DNA of 64,000 nt from Heterohyrax brucei (lineage: Eukaryota; Chordata; Mammalia; Hyracoidea; Procaviidae): the NCBI GenBank assembly GCA_028571685.1, contig CM053162.1, positions 64,034,351 to 64,098,350 on the forward strand, given 5' to 3'. A program made the position numbers and the translations under genes. The notes beneath the pieces are model-generated. The model searched no databases and was not told the DNA's origin. It was given only the letters and a program-made list of their open reading frames with translations. Shown here one piece after another: positions 34,559 through 46,800 of the stretch (position 1 is its first letter; each line of letters opens with the position of its first letter).

Positions 34559-34722
34559 GGAAACCCTAGTGTCATAATGGTTAAGTGCTATGTCTGCTAA
34601 CCGAAAGGTCAATAGCTCAAGTCTACCAGGTGATCCTTGGAAACTCTATGGAGCAGTTCTACTGTCCTATAAGGTCGCTATCAGTCGGAATCAACTCAAC
34701 GGCAGTGGGTTTTGTTTTGGTT
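34559..34722 (+). repeat. AfroSINE with perfect 12-bp TSD
   Basis: A sense copy: 'gtctgctaaccgaaaggtca', 'ccttggaaactctatggagc', 'gtcggaatcaactcaacggc'. It is flanked by tattgatggtag at 34547-34558 and 34723-34734. Confidence 0.95.
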
Positions 34723-34734
34723 TATTGATGGTAG

Positions 34735-34878
34735 TGGAAACTGTGGTGGCATAGTGGTTAAGAGCTATGGCTGCTACTCAAAAGGATGGTGGTGTGAATC
34801 CACCATGTGCTCCTTGGAAACCATACTGGGACAGAGGATTGCTCTGTGTTGGAATTGATTGGATGGCAATGACTTTTC
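34735..34878 (+). repeat. AfroSINE
   Basis: A second sense copy starting directly after the duplication of the first: 'ggtggcatagtggttaagag', then a shortened 3' body ending 'ggaattgattggatggcaat'. Confidence 0.88.
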
Positions 34879-34977
34879 ATCTGTCTATCTATCTATCTAT
34901 CTATCTGCCTATCTATCATCTATCTGTCTGTCTGTCTATCTGTCTATCTATCTGTCTGTCTGTCTATCTATCTATAT
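34879..34977. repeat. (tatc)n/(tctg)n microsatellite
   Basis: About 100 bp of imperfect tetranucleotide repeat alternating tatc and tctg units, sitting at the tail of the AfroSINE and probably grown from it. Confidence 0.93.
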
Positions 34978-35460
34978 CGTGATTAAGTGAAAGTTTACAA
35001 TCCAGGTCACTTTGCCATATAAAACCTCGAGCATCTGCCTCTCTGCAGCTCTGTCTGCTCTCCTCACCCTGCGACAGCACACTCTTCTTTTCCAGTCTTC
35101 ACTTCCAGTATCCACTCAGCCAACATTTATCCCCTCTTCTTCACCCTCTCCTCTCCCCTCTAAAAAGAAACTAGTGGCACGGCCTCACATATATATTAAA
35201 CCATGAAGTACACACATCACCTGCACCACTCTGTGCCCTTTGGTCCTGTCCATTCCTTGTACAAAGTTTTTGCTTTAGTACTGGTTTCACCTCTGGCTTA
35301 GCAGCAAGTCTGGGGGCCATGTTCTCAGGGAACCTCTGAGGGTATTGAACCATCAAGTCTCGTCCTTTAAGTTCTATCTCTGCACAGCCCTTTCTCTCAT
35401 GCTACACCAGGGTCTCTACATTGTGTTTTCTGTCAGGGCTGTCTTTGGTGGTGGCTGGGC
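34978..35460 (-). mobile_element. L1 3' UTR, antisense
   Basis: An antisense L1 3' end: 'gtgattaagtgaaagtttac', 'catctgcctctctgcagctc', 'ctctcctctcccctct' and 'gtctttggtggtggctgggc'. It matches the copy at 13909-15045 and is truncated sooner on its 5' side. Confidence 0.88.
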
Positions 35461-35475
35461 AATTTTTTTTTTTTT

Positions 35476-35797
35476 TACTTGATGGTAGTGATAGAATTCT
35501 TGCCTTCCAAATGGGAGACCTGAGTTTAATTTATGGCCATGCACCCCATCCATTACCCCTCTGGCAGTGGAACTTGCATATTAATATGATAATGAACAGG
35601 TTTCAGCAAAACTTGCTAATTAAGTGGAGTGAGAAGGAAAAACTGAAAATCTCCTTCCAACATTCAGTCATTAAAGAAGCTTGTGGGTCACAATGGTGTG
35701 ATCTACAATGGGTGACTGGAATGGTATGGAACCAGGCAGTATTTCCTTGTGTTGTACTAGGGGTCGACTGGAATTGAAGGCAGCTAACAACAGCTAC
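35476..35797 (+). repeat. tRNA-Gly-type SINE with RTE tail
   Basis: A second SINE type. The head 'gatagaattcttgccttcca' then 'aatgggagacctgagtttaa' parallels a tRNA-Gly (A box to B box). The middle reads 'ggcagtggaacttgcatatt' and 'aacaggtttcagcaaaactt'. The 3' end 'ggcagtatttccttgtgttg', then 'gaaggcagctaacaacagc', is that of RTE, which implies mobilisation by RTE. A 12-15 bp T-run precedes it. Confidence 0.78.
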
Positions 35798-36580
35798 CAC
35801 TGTGTCACATGGGACTCTTGCCCAACATTTCTTATGAAAATCGATTCACTTAGCAACTTACATCAACTTACACATAGTTTACGAAATTGACAAAAAGTGG
35901 AGGACAGATATCAGTGTGTTGTATCAGAGAATACTTGGTCTCAATTATTTTTAACATAGCAAAGTCTAAATAACATTTTGCAACATTTGCAAGCATGGGG
36001 ATACTCAGACTGACTCCCTCCTTTCTTTTCTGCTTGGTTTAGGTATCCAATTCAGTTATAACTGCCAAACCAATCATCTCCCCAGAAAAAACTGTTTGAA
36101 CCTGTAGTAACCTTAGCCCCTAATAAAGTGTCTCTAAGAATTAGCTCCGAGCTGCTGAGCCCAGCAGCGTGTACCTTAGCCAGAACTTGTCTAAGTCTCT
36201 TATACACACTACTTGATTCAACTTCTCACCCCTTTTGCTGACCCTGGGGCTGCACATCATACCTAGGAAGCTCTTGTTTATAAAATATGTTTCCAGGCCC
36301 TCTTGATACATCTCTACTTTTATCTAAATGTCTCCAGAAAATTTTGTAATACTGATCTGATTGCTGAAGGCTGTCTTATAAAAGAAGTATAAACAATTTA
36401 TTGTACAATAAATATCAAAACATAACTTAGTAGAAGGTTTGATGTGTTAATAGAACTTGATTTAAACTTAAAAAAAACTCCTTATAAATGCTAAAACATA
36501 TTTTTTAAAAAATTGGAAACCACCCATAATCACTCAAGTAAGGATATTCAATAGTTTAATGAAGTTCATGTATTATCTGT
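35798..36580. other. Unassigned sequence
   Basis: Nothing recognised. Confidence 0.35.
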
Positions 36581-36592
36581 GTCTGTGTATAT

Positions 36593-36756
36593 ACGTGGAA
36601 AGCCTGGTGGCAGAGTGCTACGGCTGCTAATCAAAAGGTCGGCAGTTCAAATCTGCCAGGAGCTCCTTGGAAACTGTGGAGCAGTTCTACTCTGTCCTAT
36701 AGGGTTGCTACTAGTCAGAGTCAACTGAAGAGCAGTGGCTTTGTTTTTTGGTTTTG
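36593..36756 (+). repeat. AfroSINE with perfect 12-bp TSD
   Basis: A well-kept sense copy: 'gcctggtggcagagtgctac', 'aaaaggtcggcagttcaaat', 'tactctgtcctatagggttg'. It is flanked by gtctgtgtatat at 36581-36592 and 36757-36768. Confidence 0.95.
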
Positions 36757-37099
36757 GTCTGTGTATATGTACAACAAAGCTATAATCCAACTATTTATAG
36801 AACACTTACCAAACGTCAGCATATGCGCATGGTAACAGTTATGGTTGCAATTTGAAACAACAAGAGTAGCTTTCTATGATACGGATGTGCCAAAATGTAG
36901 TTAACACTTGATTGTCTAGGAGGAACCACTTTTCATTAATCTTTGAACATAGTCCATGTAGTTTCTATAAAATAAATTATTATTAGTGCATTAGTGAGTC
37001 AAAGAGACAAATACAAAATAGTCCTTTGGAAAGCTGTCACCAATATACATATTTTCCCTAGCTACATGAGTGTGCCTACAAGCTATTGTTTTCATATAA

Positions 37100-37300
37100 G
37101 CAATAATCTGCATTTGAAGAGCACTTTGTAATTTGTCAGTTATTATGACGTACAGATTCACTTAAATATGCTGACAGTTAGGTATGAAAGCATCATTATC
37201 CTAATGTCACAAGTGAGGAAACTAAAAATTAGAGATATCATACAATTTGCACAAACACAGAATATATAAATCAGCAAATCTGGTTGTCCAATCAGAACCT
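37100..37300 (-). repeat. MIR fragment
   Basis: Antisense MIR: 'gaagagcactttgtaatttg', 'catcattatcctaatgtcac' and 'aagtgaggaaactaaaaatt' in order. Confidence 0.7.
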
Positions 37301-37820
37301 TCTAAAGTTGGCATGTTTTATGACATTTTTCAGTTTCCTATGGGATGATGAAAACCCAAGCTGAGGACAGATGCCTGAACTGCAGAAAGGATGCAGAAAG
37401 AGCGCTTGAAGGATGGCTCAAGGAGCAACTGCGCTGTCACGGAACTAGAACATGTCACAAGTCATGGGTATGTTTGAGACAAGCTAGTCACTGATTACAA
37501 AGTACTGACGGTTCCAAATATTCTGGTTTCAAAGCATTAGAGCAGACACAAAAATATTCCTGCAGGTTGATAACAGTGATGAAGTTGCAATATAATATTT
37601 TTCAAATGTGGGGGAAAGAGAAGGACCGGCATTGATGACACACATATTGTTTATGTCCTACATGGATTTAGTAAAACTCATGGGATAGCAGGAAAGGCTG
37701 AGATGCATAAACTGTGCTTTTGAATGACAGCCATTTAGAGCGACTGACAGCTGCTCAATTATCATTCAATCTCCTCATCTTCCTAAGAGTTCTGTTTTTA
37801 CTGAGAAGTACCAGTGAAAA
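37301..37820. other. Unassigned sequence
   Basis: Nothing recognised. Confidence 0.35.
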
Positions 37821-38322
37821 TGTGATAGTCTGGATAACGTGTGTCCCCTCTCCCACCCACACAGATGTCTAGACCCTAATCCCTGGACTCTGTGAATGTG
37901 TCACCTGACACTGTAAAGGGGACTATGCGGACAAGATTACGTTAGAGAGCTTGAGACGGGGAGATGATCCCAGATTATTCAGGGTGATTACAAGGATTCC
38001 TAAAGAATTAAGTGAAAGAATCAGAGTCAGAAAGAGAAGATGTAAAGATAAGCAAAACATCAGACAGATGTCATGCTGCCGACTTTGAGGATGGAAGAAT
38101 GTTGGCAAGAGCCAAGGACTGTTGGCAGCTTCCAAAGTGGACAAAAGCAAAGAAATAGATTCTTCTGCAGAGTCCCCAGGAGGAACCTGGGCCATATTTT
38201 GGTTTTAATCCAGCAATGTTGATTTCAGGCTTCTGGTCCATATAATGGTGAGATAGTTACTTCTTGTTATTCTATGCAGCACATTTATAGTAATTTGTTA
38301 TTACTGCAATAGAAAACTAATA
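37821..38322 (+). mobile_element. MaLR-type LTR
   Basis: About 500 bp with the general MaLR/MLT1 plan: 'gacacagatgtctagaccct'-like start, 'ccctggactctgtgaatgtg', 'gagacggggagatgatccca', 'caagagccaaggactgttgg' and the 3' end 'atagtaatttgttattactg' then 'caatagaaaactaat'. No internal retroviral sequence is attached. The exact subfamily is not determined. Confidence 0.65.
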
Positions 38323-38639
38323 TATATATATAGTAAGGCAAATAAAAATCTTTTTTTCCAAAAATTCAACAGAACCTTACGTTGAATATTCTAAAATTGA
38401 TTTGAAGATTTACTTAGAAAAATCACTACTACACAACAGTACTCAGACAATATGGCAAAAAAAAAAAAAAGAGATGTTATTCAAATAAACACAAAAATAA
38501 AAGGGATTTAAGAAAGATTCCAGCGAAGAATATGAAAAACCTCTATGGAAGAAAAACATGATAAAGTGTGATAATAGGCAAGAAAAATCTGAATAAATTA
38601 GAATTTTTCTTAGGTAAAGAAAAAATATGTTTTCTGTTT
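38323..38639. other. Unassigned AT-rich sequence
   Basis: Nothing recognised beyond A-rich runs. Confidence 0.35.
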
Positions 38640-38849
38640 TTCTTAGTTAACCTGGTTGGATTCATTGATATAATTATCTTTTCAAAAAACAGCTTTTGAT
38701 TCATTGATTTTTCTTTTTTTCTTATTATACTGATTTCTATTTTTATCTTTGCAATTTCTCTTGCTTGTAATTACTTTGGGATTAATTTGATCTTGCTTTT
38801 CCTAGTTTGCTTCCCAGGGTAGAATACAGATCACTTAATGCCCTTCTTG

Positions 38850-39000
38850 GAAAGCCTGGTGACATAGTGGCTGAGTGCCATGTATGATAACTGAAAGGTT
38901 GGCAGTGCAAATCCACCAGGCACTCCTTGGAAACTCTACGGGGAATTCTACTCTGTCCTATAGGATTATTATGAGTCAGAAATGACAGCAGTGTTTTTTT
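38850..39000 (+). repeat. AfroSINE
   Basis: A sense copy inserted in the old L1: 'agcctggtgacatagtggct', 'atccaccaggcactccttgg', 'gagtcagaaatgacagcagt', followed by T and G runs. Confidence 0.88.
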
Positions 39001-39036
39001 TGGGGGGGGGTGTGTAGTGTGTGTGTGTGTATGTGA
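39001..39036. repeat. G-run and (gt)n microsatellite
   Basis: Homopolymer G followed by an impure gt repeat at the SINE tail. Confidence 0.85.
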
Positions 39037-39699
39037 TGTATTCCTTATTTTCCAGTTAGAATACATAAAGCTATACATATTCTTCTTATCATTTCCTTAG
39101 CTTCATTACACACTATTTTGATGTGTTTCTGTATGTCTTATTTTTATAAAGTTTCATTCAGGTTTATGTATTTTCTCATCTACTTGTTTTGTTGCCAAGA
39201 ATATATTCTTTCTTAAGTAATTTCTCAAACAGTCTTATTAGTTTGCTTGTTTTGGTTGAGTGGAATGTTCCATAAATGTCAGCTAAGTGGAGCTGGTAAA
39301 CAGTGCTGTGTACTGCTATGAACGTCTACTTTTATTTATTTTAATTATAGTTAAACTTACAACTAGTTAAAAGTAACAATCATTTAAAAATACCTTATTA
39401 ATTGTAATACGTTTGCTACAATGTCAATGACTTATAAATGAATATTGAAATCTTCAAATGTAATTGCTAACCTCTCTTTACATTTTAATTTGGTCAGTAC
39501 CTGTTTTACATGTTTGGAAGTTCTATAATCAGGTATATGTATATTTGGATTGTGTCTTTCTGAAAAGTTCATTCTTTTATCATTAAAAAAAAACTCTTAA
39601 AAATTTAATCTGGTACTATTTCTTGTTCTGAAATCTGCTCTTTGGTATCAAAATCTCTAACTTTCTCAGGTTGAAGCGCTGAATGACACCCCTGTTAAC

Positions 39700-40330
39700 A
39701 TTATTTGACTTTGAACAGTGTGGTGGACAGAACAGTGACTTCCCAACAAGTATGGATTTTCCAATAAGAAAGAGAAATGCATGTTCTAGGGCACCAACAA
39801 AACAGGGACACCAGTTGTCCAAAGCAAAAACCCACAGGTGACAAGCAGATAGGGTATGAGAAAAAGGGAGCCGGGCAGTGGCAGGGAACCGGTTGGGCAC
39901 TTAACAAAACTGTTGCCAGTTATACTGGCTAGAAATAAATTTCCAGCAAGGTTAAGAAGACATTCATGCACAAAGTTGCTTAAACAACGAAGCCCTTGCC
40001 ATTTCACTACCTTCACTGACATCTGTCTCCCATGTAATTGAAACTCCTTCTCTCCTTGGATCTCTGGGGAGAACACTATTTCTTTCTAACAGACAAGAGG
40101 TGGGGGTGGGCTGTTGAGGCTAACTGCTGCTGCATTAGTCCAAGATGCAAATGAATCCGAAACAAGCAGTTACTGGCCAAGCTGATTATGTTAACAGACA
40201 ACAAGTTTGTAATCCATTATAAGAGTGTGATCTTCAGGGAGGTGGGCCCACAATGCTCTTCGCCACAGTACAGACACAGGACACGTCCTGTGCATGTTCT
40301 AGTAAACAACTCTAGTTTCAGTGAGGGAAG
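39700..40330 (+). mobile_element. Possible solo LTR (unclassified)
   Basis: A block of about 600 bp, more GC-rich than its surroundings, begins near 'tgtggtggacagaacagtga' and ends near 'gtaaacaactctagtttcag'. A 'cattataagag' TATA-like motif lies in its 3' third. The frames on the minus strand (39616-39900, 39786-40076) have no retroviral domain. LTR status is inferred from composition and layout only. Confidence 0.3.
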
Positions 40331-41319
40331 ATGAAAAAGTTGATCTTTGCAATGAATTCAGTCAAGTTGCTTTTTGGTTGAATAGCATTTAAGTACTGTC
40401 ATGTACTAAGTTTTGTAAACAATATTTATAATTTTAAAACATGTTTGGCATATACACAGATGTAAATTAATATATATTTCATAGAATACTAACACGAGTA
40501 ATAATTTACTATAATATTAAGGCTAACAGCAAACACTCAAAAAGTATGACTGTATGTATCAAGTGAGTTTCATTTTGTACTGTTTGTTGCACAGGATACA
40601 GTAATTTATGTTACTCCATACTTGCTAATAAATGAGGAACTAGGCACATTAAGAAGATACAAAATTCAATATTTATATATTGTACAAACTATGTTTCTAT
40701 TTTGCAACATGGAATATTTTTCTAAATTTCTCTCCCAAGAAAGTAACAAAGGAGATTTATCAGAATACTACATTTATGTAGGAAAAGATGATCTATTTCC
40801 ACATAAGGAAATTAAACAATTCCTTGGGAGAAGGAATAAAATAAATATTTATGCCTTCTTTCTCTGACATCTTTACCAGTTCCAATACTAACCATCACTC
40901 CCGTGGTACCTCTACCACTCTGCTGAGTCTGGTAATTAATTGCAATGGCCACACAGAACTCACAGGCTATACTTACCAGTAAGGGGTTCACTGGAGAAAC
41001 AAAAGGTTAAAATTCAGGCTCAGGAAAATGTAAAAATATAGTTCATCCACCAGGACAGCCTCTTTCCAGCCTTGCTCACAGCCTTGCCTCTCCCTACCTC
41101 TCAGTCTCTGCAGAAAGGCACTCTGCTGTCTCACTCCACGAGCTACGAAGCCCACTCTGCCGTCTCTTGTGGATCTCTCTTTCCTTGGAGGTGGGCTCTT
41201 CCCATCCCCCTTCTGGTGTGGCTCATTACAGTCCCTGCAGGAAGACAAAACTGACTCAGTCCCTTTGTTGTGCCACAATAAGCCTATCACATGGTTTTTG
41301 AAATTCTTTGACATCTGGG
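40331..41319. other. Unassigned sequence
   Basis: 40331-40860 is AT-rich; the 81-codon frame at 40622-40867 has no domain. 40861-41300 is GC-richer ('ccctgcaggaagacaaaact') and may be an antisense LTR or LINE end, but I cannot assign it. Confidence 0.35.
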
Positions 41320-42490
41320 TTTGAAATTTGTATCAAATTTGGATGGTTTTTAGCTGTTATTTCTTCAAATACTCCCTTCTCCATCCTAGTTATGTTTCCT
41401 TTCAGTGCTCTAATTACATGTAGCAACATAGCTTTTTTATGGAGAATTTGTTCTTCTTTTAATTTTTTTGTTTACTTCCTACCTTTTATTTTCTATTGCT
41501 AGGTTTTCGTTAGGAAGTATTTTATTCCTAATGTGTTTAACCAACTTTTAATATATCACAGTGAGTTTTTCATATTGGTATATATTTTTTGTATCTAAAA
41601 TTTCAAATCATTATTTTTCTTTTTATTGTTTGTGGTTTCCTTCAATATGAGTAGATTAATTTTAATTAGTTTTTGAGTATATTGAGCATATACACTTGTA
41701 AAGTCTTAACATTATTGTTTGCTTTTCTATCTGCAATCTTTCATTCTCATCTACCTTTTTTTACCTTTTCCTTTAATTAGAGTTTATATTTCCTTGCTAC
41801 TGTCATGTCTGTTAATTTTTGACAGGATGCTAAGAATTTTGCATGTAACGTTGTCGGGAATCTAAATTCTACTTTTTTCTTTAAATGGTACTAGTCTTTA
41901 GGCTGACAGTGATTACATGAAGAATCAATTTATCATCGTGATGCTTTACGTAAACCTTTTAGGATGGTTCTAGAGTTGCCTTTATTCTAAGCATAGTTAC
42001 CTTGACTACTAAGTTGTGATCCTTCTGTCACATCCTAGGTTACCAATTGGTCAGAATCAAATATCTTCTCCCCATGAATGAGCTATACTGGTTTGTTATC
42101 TGAGTTCTTAGCCAGAAAATAAGATACATGATATAGTACTCACATAGGACTCAAGGATAACTTTATACAGATTTCTGATACTCTATTTCTGTAAATGCTT
42201 CCCATGAATTTCAGGGAACTGAGAACACACAAAAATTGATATCTATGTTCTAAAACAAGGATAGTTTTGTTCACTTATCAGTGTCCTACTTCTTGCATTC
42301 TGATGCGTAAGACTCTGTACTCCATCATGAAATTCCTTCAACTAGAAAGCGAGGCCAATACTAGGGAATACTTTATTTGTTGCCTTGCCTCATGTATAAC
42401 AGATTGCAAATGGTTATGCTACAGTATCTGACAATAGTTGCTTTATGAATTCTGTGCATCCTTGTATTTTAAATATAAGTCCTTTTGACA
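41320..42490 (-). mobile_element. Old L1 3' region, antisense
   Basis: T-rich antisense sequence typical of an old L1 3' UTR: 'ttatttcttcaaatactccc', 'gtgctctaattacatgtagc', 'tgacaggatgctaagaattt'. Strongly diverged, with no intact frame. Confidence 0.6.
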
Positions 42491-42886
42491 CTGTCATGGC
42501 CAGAAATGGAAGCTGAATACTGTTTTTGACCTAAGGATAGAGAAAGTGATCTTAATTATAAATTTGAAATAAAGAAACATGTGAAACAAAAATTAAAAAA
42601 AAAAATAATGACAGCATCACAATAATTTTATTCAATGAAATTAGTATTTGAAAACTGTTTCAGAGAACAGATTATTTTACAAATCTGGTATATAGATAGC
42701 ATCTAGAAATACAAAGATGTCCTACAAATCAAGAAGAAAGAGATGAGAATGCTATTATTTAAAAAAGGCAGATAAAAGTTGAAACTTGCAGATATAGGAA
42801 AAATATTAAAAGATTGAAGAGTATACAAAGAGAAGTGGCTAACCAACATTACTAGAGACATTAAAGTTAAAAAGATGCATTGTCAA
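42491..42886. other. Unassigned sequence
   Basis: A-rich sequence with no family recognised. Confidence 0.35.
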
Positions 42887-43230
42887 TGTCAGAGATTGAA
42901 TCATGTCTATGCAAAACACATGTTGATTTGACCAGGCCATGATTCCCAGTATCGTATGATTATCCACCGATTTGTCATCCTGTGTGGTTTTCCTATAAGT
43001 CCTACCTTTACAGTGTTAATGAGGCAGGATTAAAAGCAGGTACATTAAGGAAGCCAAACTCAGTCTATGAGATTAGGCTGTGTCTTAAAGCAACCTCTTC
43101 TGAGATACACAAGAGTGACCAGACAGACAGAAGGGCCTCACGCTACCAAGAAAGCAGAATTGGGAGCTGAGCATCTCCTTTGGACTCGGGGTTCCTGTGC
43201 TGAGACGCTTCTAGACCTTCACTGCCCCCA
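42887..43230 (+). mobile_element. ERVL/MaLR-like LTR, 3'-truncated
   Basis: The same family as 23420-23835: 'agagattgaatcatgtctat', 'gaccaggccatgattcccag', 'gttaatgaggcaggattaaa', 'cacgctaccaagaaagcaga', 'gctgagacgcttctagacc'. The 3' end seen in the sibling is missing. Confidence 0.7.
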
Positions 43231-43424
43231 GAGAAACATTTGACACCTTTTACCATAGAACCAGTAACAGTTCCCAAATTCAGGCCATCCGACTGATTGC
43301 TGGTTGCAGCCAATACAATCCTTTTTGAAACAACAAAAGTAGAGGGTAATGAGATATTTGGTGCAACATTTGAACTTTGGGTCAGGAATTGCTAACTCTG
43401 CTATTTCATGACACTAAAGCGGAA

Positions 43425-43556
43425 GTGTGTGGTAGGGAAAAAGCACGCTCTGGAGACAAAAGCGGTGAATTCAAGTCTGATTTTTCCCAAATGCTGAGAA
43501 CATGACCCTAAGCAAGTCATTTCAAGCATATTTCCGCCTCAGTATCTTCAGCCATT
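43425..43556 (+). repeat. MIR fragment
   Basis: A sense MIR: 'gcacgctctggagacaaaag', 'gaattcaagtctga', 'gaccctaagcaagtcatttc' and 'cgcctcagtatcttc'. It is cut on its 3' side by an AfroSINE. Confidence 0.8.
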
Positions 43557-43569
43557 AAAAAAAAGAAAA

Positions 43570-43722
43570 GAAAACCTAAACGTACGGCCGTCAAGTCAGG
43601 GCCAAATCATAATGACCGTATAGGTTGGAATTAGGTAAGAACAGAATCGCCCTGTAGAGTTTCCAAGGAGCCCCTGGTGGACCTGAACTATTGACATTTT
43701 GGGTAGCAGACGTAGCACATAA
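43570..43722 (-). repeat. AfroSINE
   Basis: An antisense copy: 'ggccgtcaagtcagggccaa', 'gagtttccaaggagcccctg', 'gcagacgtagcac'. Confidence 0.88.
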
Positions 43723-45899
43723 ATTGTTAAAATATTATAGCCTTACATTTTTTGAAATGTAATGGAGGTAATTCATTCAAAATGCCTGACACGGATTCCT
43801 TAAGTTTTGACTTCTCTATTCCTTGAACAAATAACTTGACCTATGTCAAGGGAACAACTCAAAAGGACCAAAAAAAAAAAAAAAAAAAAGTGGCTATGGA
43901 CCTGGAAATGGGCCTCAGGTTGGTTATCTGAGGTAGGAGACAGGCCGACAGAGATGCAGGGATCCTTTTCAAACCCTGCTACAGAAGTCAAGCCACCATA
44001 TGTCATCGCAGATGGCATACACGTAGGAGGGAGCTCTGATATTTCAGATGACAAAATACAATTAAAAAAATACTTTCAAAGGTTAACAAGAAGGTCTAAA
44101 ATTCATGAAAGGAGTTTTCACAGGATTTTGCACAACATGTTTTCATTTGAGCTTTAAAAAGCACCACAGAAGACTGAAAAGGAGAGACGCATTTGAGAAA
44201 TTCAAGGTGCAAATAGTTCAACGTTCTATTGACCACGGTATCAGATTAAACAAGCAAAATGTCACAAGAGGAGAAAGTGAGTTCAAGGTGACTGATCAAA
44301 ACTGCCTGTTTTTCTTTGCTCTGAGCCTTTTACAAAATGATAACATATATACAGATAAGACAGAATATAGACTCTCTGTGAATGCAAACTGTTTACCTGT
44401 CTATGAATAAATTAGAGCCAGGAAGCCAGAAGCCAGTATCAAAGATGACAACTGCAATGAAAGGAAGGCACTCTCTGGACCTGCTGAGCAAAATTACACA
44501 AATGGGAGCACCAACAAAACACTAAGAGTGGGAGGTAAAGGAGCTGCATGGTTGAAATACTAAATTTCTTTGTACGTACAGTCTCTGCATTCTAGCGTTG
44601 CCCCTACCATTCCCTGTTCCCTGGCAGCAATGCACACAAAAAGCACAACTTGTTTATACAATAAATTAACAACTAAGAGCTAGATTTTTATGAAAATAAC
44701 AAAACCAAAAAATGAGTTAAAGCTACTGTAATCTCCTTTGGTCTCCCAAAGAAAGATGCTTTCCATGCCAGAATGTGGAAGTCCCCGTGATAAGGCTGAA
44801 AACTCTGCTTTTCATTTTAAAACAGGTATTTCCAACTTCAAACATGACAAAATGCCAAGGAAATGCAATAATATTTCCCAACAATGGAAAGGCTTGGGAT
44901 AAAAACTTAATTCCACATTCAGGAGAGTGATAGAAAAATTATAAAAATCAATGTCATTTCAAAGGTTTTTTAATAACAAATATAAAAAAGTCTCATGTTT
45001 TATTGTGAAATATGTTTATGTTATTGTAATTTATAATAATAAAGGAAAACCTTTGAATTCAATTATGTATAATTAAGAGAAAAATTATGACTACCAGAAT
45101 CCATTTTTAGTAAAGACAGAGTAGCTCATGTAGATTAATTAGTCTATAAACAAAAATTAAAAATCTGTGTAAAATATTAAAACTGACTAAAAATTGCTGG
45201 AGAGTTGTTAAATGCAGATATAAAGCAGAATGCAGCTAATCCATGAAGGGAGCAATGCAAGTCTTAGATGTGTGTCTTGGGATTTTTCTCCAAAAGCTAC
45301 ACCACAGACTGTGTGATGTATCAAAACTGTTTACATACATTCTTTAAAAGTTTGAGAATAGAGTTGGAACTTCCAGAACACCGTAAAAAAAAAAAGGTTC
45401 TCAGAAAAGGAGGTACAGAAGAATGAGCCCTCAAATTCTGAATATAAACTTCACGGAAACATTTGGGCTGAGCTTTGAGCTAAGATGTATAAACAGGTAA
45501 ACAGGTCAGAATTACAGGAAGAATGTAAAATCTGAAAGACGTAAAAATGCTGGCCAACTGCTGCTCACTGGAGGGAAAAAATGATGATAAGGACTATTAA
45601 TAAAGACGATAAAGGCTCAAATATCAAGAAGGTGAAAATCCTTAGTGAAAAAAATATAGACTAGAGCGTCAAAATATAAGAATAAAAAATCTCAGAACTA
45701 AAACGAATTTGTGTTAAATCCAAAAGCATAGTTTGGGATTTCAACAATCTAATGGAATCCATTAGATAAAAAACAAAGTAAAGTTTTGAGAATATCTGCA
45801 CAAAATAGTAATCACATTGACCCTGCAGTGTTTTATGTCACATGTAACAACTAGAGTATATATATTCTTTATAAATGTATGTTTGGAATTCTTTAAAAT
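43723..45899. other. Unassigned stretch of about 2.2 kb
   Basis: No repeat family or gene recognised. Overlapping frames at 43843-44157 (104 codons, with a poly-A-coded lysine run) and 44105-44410 (101 codons) read through different frames of the same DNA and show no domain. An A-run lies at 43870-43889. Confidence 0.35.
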
Positions 45900-46132
45900 A
45901 GATTGCATTCATTAGATTAAAAAAAAATCAGTAACTTACAATGTCAAAGCAATAAATTGTATCATGTATAAAGAGTATTGTTAAATAAATGCTTAATTAT
46001 AATAAAATATTTAGAAAATCTCCACATATTTGAAAATGTAAACACCTATTTTTAAATGACTCGTGGGTCAAAGAAGTAATCACATGAGTAATTATATTTC
46101 CAAATATGTAGTAGTAAAATTGGAACCAAAAA

Positions 46133-46299
46133 AGAAAACCCAAAACTCACTGCCATCAAGCTGATTCTGACTCATAGCAACCCTGTAGGACAGAGTAGAA
46201 CTGCTTCACAGAGTCTCCAAGGAACACCTGGCAGATTCAAACTGCTTACCTTTGGTTAGCAGACACAGCACTTAACCACTAGGTAACCAGGGTTTCCCA
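46133..46299 (-). repeat. AfroSINE
   Basis: An antisense copy: 'ctgattctgactcatagcaa', 'ggacagagtagaactgcttc', 'gcacttaaccactaggtaac'. Confidence 0.92.
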
Positions 46300-46300
46300 A

Positions 46301-46800
46301 AACTGGCACAAGCAGAGTAAAATAAGTGGTCTCATTGTGAACATAACCTTTACCATTTTGTTTCTTACTTCTGTCTCCAGGCACATATTTCCAAGCATGG
46401 GTCCATTGTTTCCCTTGTTTTCTCTCAAGTTAAAGATGCATCTTTTCTTTCATTAGGACTAAAAAGCATTAAAAGAAAAAATTATGTCTTGTGACTGGAA
46501 ACTTATGTGATGGAGATATGACCTCTGAGCCCAAAATATCAATTAAAAGACTAAACATCTGGAATGAGACCTCTGTGACCACCTAAAAAAGAACTAACAT
46601 TCTCCAAATTCCCAGAATCCATAAAACCTTATTCCCTTTTTCCTATAAAACCTTCAGCTAGTCTCCATTTCAGGGACACAGGATTTGGAGGAATATATTT
46701 CCTATATATTGATAAATAATACAACTCTTGCTATACACCGCACCCATCTCAAGAACCCACTGTTGTGGTAGACTACCAAGACGTTGCTTCTTTGTAGTAA
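46301..46800 (+). mobile_element. Probable solo LTR (class I ERV-like)
   Basis: About 500 bp between L1 segments. It has a TATA-like 'tcctataaaaccttcagc' at about 46641-46658, an 'aataatac' poly-A-signal-like site about 70 bp downstream, and a 3' end near 'cccactgttgtggtagacta'. This U3-R-U5 spacing suits a retroviral LTR. No coding sequence is attached. Confidence 0.5.

Larger units (their letters stand above)
38640..39680 (-). mobile_element. Old L1, antisense
   Basis: Antisense L1 ORF2/3' sequence: 'aaaacagcttttgattcatt', 'ttctatttttatctttgcaa', 'gcttgttttggttgagtgga', 'ttattttaattatag'. It is highly diverged and split by an AfroSINE at 38850-39000. Confidence 0.65.

Noticed and set aside
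34735..34977. Tandem (tatc)/(tctg) array as a CRISPR-like or regulatory array
   Set aside because: It is a plain tetranucleotide microsatellite grown at a SINE tail, with no spacers.
40622..40867. 81-codon plus-strand frame as a small gene
   Set aside because: AT-rich composition, no recognisable motif, and expected by chance in DNA of this length.
43843..44410. Two overlapping ~100-codon frames as a two-part gene
   Set aside because: They are in different frames, one starting through a poly-A tract. No domain is seen.
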